From Bacillota bacterium (GTDB taxonomy: Bacteria > Bacillota > Clostridia > Acetivibrionales > Acetivibrionaceae), in assembly GCA_023421115.1 (NCBI GenBank), contig JAEZUI010000264.1:1-64000 (forward strand): a DNA stretch of 64,000 bases, given 5' to 3'. The translations under genes were made by a program, and so were the position numbers. The notes under the pieces were generated by a model. That model was not told where the DNA came from, did no database searches, and was given only the letters and a program-made list of their open reading frames with translations. Below are positions 60,135 through 64,000 of this stretch, in pieces (position 1 is the stretch's first letter; each line of letters begins with the position of its first letter).

Positions 60135-61328
60135 ATGATTATCCCATTCTCTCCTCCAGACATTTCACAAGTTGAAATTAATGAAGTTGTAGATACTTTA
60201 AAATCTGGTTGGATAACAACTGGTCCAAAAACCAAATTATTTGAGAAGATGATAACTGAATATACTGCTGCTTCAAAAACAGTATGTATGAACTCTGCTA
60301 CAGCTGCTATGGAAATGACACTTAGGCTTTTGGGAATTGGTGAAGGTAGTGAGGTAATAACTTCAGCATATACATTTTCAGCTTCTGCGAGTGTTATTCA
60401 ACATGTTGGAGCAAAAATTGTTCTTGTAGATACAGCAAAAGATTCGTTTAATATAGATTATAACCAAGTAGAAAAAGCAATAAATGCAAAGACCAAAGCA
60501 ATTATTCCTGTTGATATTGCAGGTGTTATGTGTGATTATAACAGAGTTTTTGAGATAGTTAACAACAAAAAGAGTGTTTTTAATGCATCAAATAATATCC
60601 AAGATAAGATTGGGAGAATTGTGGTTTTAGCTGATGCTGCTCACTCTTTTGGCGCTGAGTATAGAGGAAAAAGAAGTGGTGCTGCAGCGGATTTTTCATG
60701 CTTTTCATTTCATGCAGTAAAAAACTTGACTACTGCTGAGGGTGGAGCAGTTACTTGGAGAGATATAAAAGGAATTGAAAATGATGAGATATACAAAGAG
60801 TTTATGCTATTATCTCTTCATGGACAATCAAAGGATGCACTAGCAAAGACTAGGCTGGGATCTTGGGAGTACGACATAGTTTATCCTGCATATAAGTGCA
60901 ATATGACAGATATAACGGCATCCTTAGGATTGGCACAATTAAAACGATATCCGGAACTTCTCAAAAGAAGAAGGCAGATTATTGAGATGTATGATAAAGC
61001 TCTAGAAAACAGCAAAGTGGCATGTTTAAAGCATTATGGAGATGATTTCTCATCAAGTGGGCATTTATATCTTGTAAGATTGATTGGAAAAGATGAAGAA
61101 TACAGAAATAAGGTAATAGAAAAGATGGCTGGCAAGGGTATTGCTACAAATGTACATTACAAATCTCTACCTATGTTAACATCATATAAAAATATGGGAT
61201 TTGAAATAAATGATTATCTAAATTCTTTCGAAATGTACAAAAATGAAATAACACTTCCACTTCATACACTGTTAACAGATGAACAGGTTGAGTATGTAGC
61301 TGATAGCTTAAAAGAGATACTAAATTAA
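60135..61328 (+). CDS. DegT/DnrJ/EryC1-family sugar aminotransferase (PglE-like)
   Basis: A 397-residue PLP enzyme expected to aminate the 4-keto sugar made by the dehydratase encoded upstream. K196 in SFHAVKNLTTAEGGA is the PLP lysine; NSATAAMEMTLRLLGIGEGS, TSAYTFSASASVI and VLADAAHSFGAEYRG are family motifs. The N-terminal FSPPDISQVEI and SGWITTGPKTKLFE are typical. ATG 60135 has GAAGGGAG upstream. The C-4 position is inferred from the pathway context. Confidence 0.92.
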   Translation: MIIPFSPPDISQVEINEVVDTLKSGWITTGPKTKLFEKMITEYTAASKTVCMNSATAAMEMTLRLLGIGEGSEVITSAYTFSASASVIQHVGAKIVLVDTAKDSFNIDYNQVEKAINAKTKAIIPVDIAGVMCDYNRVFEIVNNKKSVFNASNNIQDKIGRIVVLADAAHSFGAEYRGKRSGAAADFSCFSFHAVKNLTTAEGGAVTWRDIKGIENDEIYKEFMLLSLHGQSKDALAKTRLGSWEYDIVYPAYKCNMTDITASLGLAQLKRYPELLKRRRQIIEMYDKALENSKVACLKHYGDDFSSSGHLYLVRLIGKDEEYRNKVIEKMAGKGIATNVHYKSLPMLTSYKNMGFEINDYLNSFEMYKNEITLPLHTLLTDEQVEYVADSLKEILN

Positions 61329-61507
61329 TTCTTAGTTAAGTCCTCGCCCAAATGAATTAAGCAACATCTAGGGCACATAGCCTGTCATGATTGTTTATAA
61401 GTATTTAAACAGAGAAACATCATTTTGCAATGCAAAAATGCAAACTGAATTATTTGAAAACTCTACAATTTACACATTGTATATGTTTGATATGGAGGAA
61501 GAGAAAG
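61329..61507 (+). promoter_or_regulatory. Gap with a small palindrome before sugar-transferase gene
   Basis: A 15-bp perfect palindrome TTTTGCA-A-TGCAAAA lies at 61423-61437. No convincing promoter or terminator was seen in the 179 bp. Confidence 0.3.
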
Positions 61508-62878
61508 GTGTACAAAAAGTATGTTAAGCACCTATTAGATATTTTATTAGCTTTTATTTTAATGCCCTTTATCATCCCGGTAATATTGTTATTGGCTTTT
61601 CTTATCAAAATAGAAGATGGGGGACCAATATTTTATTGTGGTAAAAGATTAGGTAAAAACGGAAAAGTGTACAAGATGTATAAACTAAGAACTATGAAGG
61701 TTAATGTACCTGATATAAGAAGTAAAGACTTATCTACCTTCAATTCACAAAGTGATCCTAGGTTGACTAAAATAGGAAAAGTTATTAGAAAAACTAGTCT
61801 AGATGAGTTGCCACAAATTATAAATATTCTAATTGGTGATATGAGTTTTATTGGTCCAAGACCTGATTTGCCGGAACATATTAATTGCTATGAGGGGGAA
61901 GAAATAAGAAAGCTTGAAGTTTTGCCAGGAATAAGTGGATATAATCAGGCTTATTACAGAAATTCAATTGTATGGAAATTGAGACTTAAGAATGACCTTT
62001 ACTATTTAGAACACATATCATTTTTGCTTGATATAAAGATTTTTACTAAAACTATTCAAAGTATAATTTTACAAAAGGGAATATTTATAAAGAAGGAAAG
62101 AGTAATTGATAATATGCAGGAGAAAGTAATCACTGCTGAAAAGATTATTAGTGAAAACTACGAGTGTACACCCTTAAGTTGGGATACAGAATATTTTGGT
62201 GTTAAGTCTGCTAGAGTGGTTTTAAAAGGGAATATATCGAAGGAGTGTCAAGATTTAATAATAGAATATTGTAAGCAGTTCGAATTTGTTACCCTTTCAA
62301 ATATGAGAAATAATAAAGACAATAATTACTGGATTGGAATTGAGAATAATTCTTTTCTTGTAGATATTAATGTTCAATTCAAAAAAGTAATAGATGTAGA
62401 GCCTTGTGCGGTAGATGAGTCTGCAAAAGTGTATAAAAGGTATGCTGGAGATCCGAAGGTATTAAAAATTGCTAGAACAGCTTTCCATTATTCAAGATTT
62501 TTTAATGATTCCAAGCTTATGGAAAAGCAAGCAGAAAAGATATATGCCTATTGGACCGAGTGTGCTTTTGGAAAAGAGGATAAATACTTTGTGATTACGA
62601 AAAGAAAAAATGAAGTGGCCGGGTATATACTGTTTTCGATTAACGAGGTACAGAGTTATGTAACCATAGAATTGATAGCAGTAGATAAACAATATCAGGG
62701 TCAGCAAATAGGAAAAGCGTTATTAGCCGGATTAGAGAAATATGCATGGGAGAAAAATATTAAAGAAATCAGAGTTGGTACACAGATTGATAATGTTCCA
62801 GCTATTAAGTTTTATGTATCCTGTGGGTTTCAATATGAAGGCTGTAATTCTATATACCATCTTTGGATAAATAGATAA
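61508..62878 (+). CDS. Fusion of initiating sugar transferase (PglC-like) and GNAT N-acetyltransferase (WecD-like)
   Basis: A 456-residue protein. Residues 1-195 are a polyprenyl-phosphate sugar-1-phosphate transferase: one hydrophobic re-entrant helix (LLDILLAFILMPFIIPVILL), GKRLGKNGKVYKMYKLRTM, and RKTSLDELPQIINIL with DMSFIGPRPD. Residues about 205-456 resemble WecD-type amino-sugar acetyltransferases: SWDTEYFGVKSARV at the start and a GNAT core with VDKQYQGQQIGKALLAG near 395. It would thus both acetylate the 4-amino sugar and attach it to the lipid carrier. GTG 61508 has GGAGG 9 nt upstream. An internal ATG at 62114 (residue 203) could also produce the GNAT part alone. Confidence 0.88.
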   Translation: MYKKYVKHLLDILLAFILMPFIIPVILLLAFLIKIEDGGPIFYCGKRLGKNGKVYKMYKLRTMKVNVPDIRSKDLSTFNSQSDPRLTKIGKVIRKTSLDELPQIINILIGDMSFIGPRPDLPEHINCYEGEEIRKLEVLPGISGYNQAYYRNSIVWKLRLKNDLYYLEHISFLLDIKIFTKTIQSIILQKGIFIKKERVIDNMQEKVITAEKIISENYECTPLSWDTEYFGVKSARVVLKGNISKECQDLIIEYCKQFEFVTLSNMRNNKDNNYWIGIENNSFLVDINVQFKKVIDVEPCAVDESAKVYKRYAGDPKVLKIARTAFHYSRFFNDSKLMEKQAEKIYAYWTECAFGKEDKYFVITKRKNEVAGYILFSINEVQSYVTIELIAVDKQYQGQQIGKALLAGLEKYAWEKNIKEIRVGTQIDNVPAIKFYVSCGFQYEGCNSIYHLWINR

Positions 62879-62970
62879 TTGCTATCTACTCATTTAAATC
62901 TAGATTTTATAAAAATTTGAATTTTGAAAAAATATAGATTGTAATATAGTCGATGAGGGGGTATTTCAGC

Positions 62971-64000
62971 ATGAAAATCCTCATGTTAGATAATTTTAGT
63001 ATGGGTTTATATAAGTTTCGAAAAGAACTTATTGAAGAGCTTATTAGTCAAAAGAACGAAGTTTATATTTGTTCACCTAACGATAAGTACGTGACAAAAA
63101 TAAAGGAATTAGGCTGTGAATATGTTGAATCTAAACTTGAAAGACGAAGCATAAACCCAATTAAAGACTTTAAATTAATGCTTTTTTATTTGAAAATAAT
63201 AAAATGTACTAAGCCTGATGTTGTTTTAACATACACTATTAAACCAAATGTATATGGAGGAATTGCGTGTAGAATTGCCAATATACCCTATTTGTCAAAC
63301 GTAACAGGTTTAGGTACATCAATAGAGAACAAGGGACTAATACAAAAAATTGCCTTGCTATTATACAAAATTGGGCTGAGAAATTCTAAATGTGTATTTT
63401 TTCAAAATAAATCTAACATGCAAATATTTGTTGGTAGAAAAATTATAAAAGGAAAGATGATTGTTCTACCAGGGTCAGGGGTTAATTTAATTGAGCATAA
63501 ATTAGAAGACTATCCTAAAAGTGAAGAAAACATAAGTTTTCTCTTCATTGGACGTATTATGAAAGGCAAAGGGGTTGATGAGCTCATAGAAGCTGCAAAG
63601 AGAATTAAAAGGAAATACTCAAATGTACATTTTAATTTAATTGGATTTTGTGAGGAGGGATATGCTTCTTTTCTTCAAGAATTGATGCATTTTGGAATTA
63701 TCAAATATTACGGACTACAGGATGATGTCCATTGTTTCATAAAGAACTCCCATGCAACAATACTTCCGTCGTATCATGAAGGAACATCTAATGCATTGTT
63801 AGAATCAGCTGCAACAGGGAGACCTATCATTGCTTCGAAAGTTACAGGATGCATTGAAACTTTTGATGAGGGGATTAGTGGATTGGGCTTTGAAGTTAAG
63901 AATGTAGACAGTTTAGAACATGCTATTATCAAATTTATTGAATTGCCCCTTGAAAAGAAAAGAGCTATGGGGCTTGCTGGACGGAGGAAAATGGAAAAGG
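62971..64000 (+). CDS. GT4-family glycosyltransferase (PglA-like), truncated by window end
   Basis: An open frame from ATG 62971 (GATGAGGGGG 9 nt upstream) runs off the window after 343 codons without a stop. N-terminal Rossmann features MKILMLDNFSMGLYKFRKEL, the acceptor-domain segment VLTYTIKPNVYGGIACRI, ISFLFIGRIMKGKGVDELI at the start of the donor domain, and the EX7E motif EGTSNALLESAATGRPIIAS are typical of GT4 enzymes such as PglA and EpsD, which extend the lipid-linked first sugar. About 30-50 residues are probably missing. Confidence 0.88.
   Translation, partial: MKILMLDNFSMGLYKFRKELIEELISQKNEVYICSPNDKYVTKIKELGCEYVESKLERRSINPIKDFKLMLFYLKIIKCTKPDVVLTYTIKPNVYGGIACRIANIPYLSNVTGLGTSIENKGLIQKIALLLYKIGLRNSKCVFFQNKSNMQIFVGRKIIKGKMIVLPGSGVNLIEHKLEDYPKSEENISFLFIGRIMKGKGVDELIEAAKRIKRKYSNVHFNLIGFCEEGYASFLQELMHFGIIKYYGLQDDVHCFIKNSHATILPSYHEGTSNALLESAATGRPIIASKVTGCIETFDEGISGLGFEVKNVDSLEHAIIKFIELPLEKKRAMGLAGRRKMEK

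Overview
The window reads as a chromosomal segment of an anaerobic, low-G+C, endospore-forming clostridial Firmicute. Evidence: a T-box leader, SigA-type promoters, strong Shine-Dalgarno sites with many GTG/TTG starts, an Ech-type [NiFe] hydrogenase with its own hyp genes, GTP-dependent PEP carboxykinase, a Bacillus-type spore-coat transglutaminase, a SleB-like hydrolase and several copper-amine-oxidase-N-domain (CuAO_N1) surface proteins. The combination resembles the Acetivibrio/Ruminiclostridium group, but this is an inference; no rRNA or cellulosome gene is present to fix it.

Layout. 146-5075: T-box(Trp)-controlled trpBADCF operon, with no trpE/trpG. 5400-10850: CorC-type membrane protein, a large methyltransferase with an unusual N-terminal domain, and a SWIM zinc-finger protein. 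11197-12627: ECF sigma factor and membrane anti-sigma factor. 12981-13502: dCTP deaminase. 13654-20147: HEAT-like protein, MoxR-type AAA+ ATPase, DUF5682 protein and VWA protein; with the SWIM protein these match the yehL/M/P/Q set of E. coli, a conserved system of unknown function. 20669-23073: CheW and a chemoreceptor. 23230-23600: decayed gene fragments. 23683-24780: tRNA 2-selenouridine synthase. 25307-30395: six-subunit Ech hydrogenase; 30361-36077: hypABFCDE. 36166-39256: NAD-salvage operon (NrtR-like Nudix regulator, nicotinamidase, nicotinate phosphoribosyltransferase). 39672-41465: PEP carboxykinase. 41591-44487 (minus): SH3-like protein, spore-coat transglutaminase and an unrecognised partner. 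44992-46176 (minus): a second, solitary trpB. 46551-47456: SleB-like hydrolase. 47759-50405: zinc/manganese ABC transporter (znuACB) behind a Zur-like palindrome. 50462-52813: surface protein with CuAO_N1, LRR and transglutaminase-like domains. 52888-55270: ABC exporter. 55287-57921 (minus): CpsB/CpsD/CpsC-type capsule regulators and a small membrane protein. 58166-64000: glycan assembly genes resembling the bacillosamine (Pgl) pathway, cut off at the window edge inside a glycosyltransferase.

How the parts work together. Ech couples ferredoxin oxidation to proton reduction and ion translocation; HypABCDEF build its NiFe centre, and the large subunit ends exactly at its last metal-binding motif, so no maturation protease is needed. 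The NAD operon is probably self-regulated by the Nudix-winged-helix protein. The 58-64 kb genes encode dehydratase, aminotransferase, initiating sugar transferase fused to an N-acetyltransferase, and a GT4 glycosyltransferase, enough to make and start a lipid-linked amino-sugar glycan whose length could be set by the divergent tyrosine-kinase module.

The best candidates for undescribed biology are the YehLMPQ-like MoxR/VWA/DUF5682/SWIM cluster with its HEAT partner and interposed sigma module, the 870-residue fusion methyltransferase, the sugar-transferase/GNAT fusion, the divergent trp operon, and a 27-nt intergenic repeat with inverted arms.
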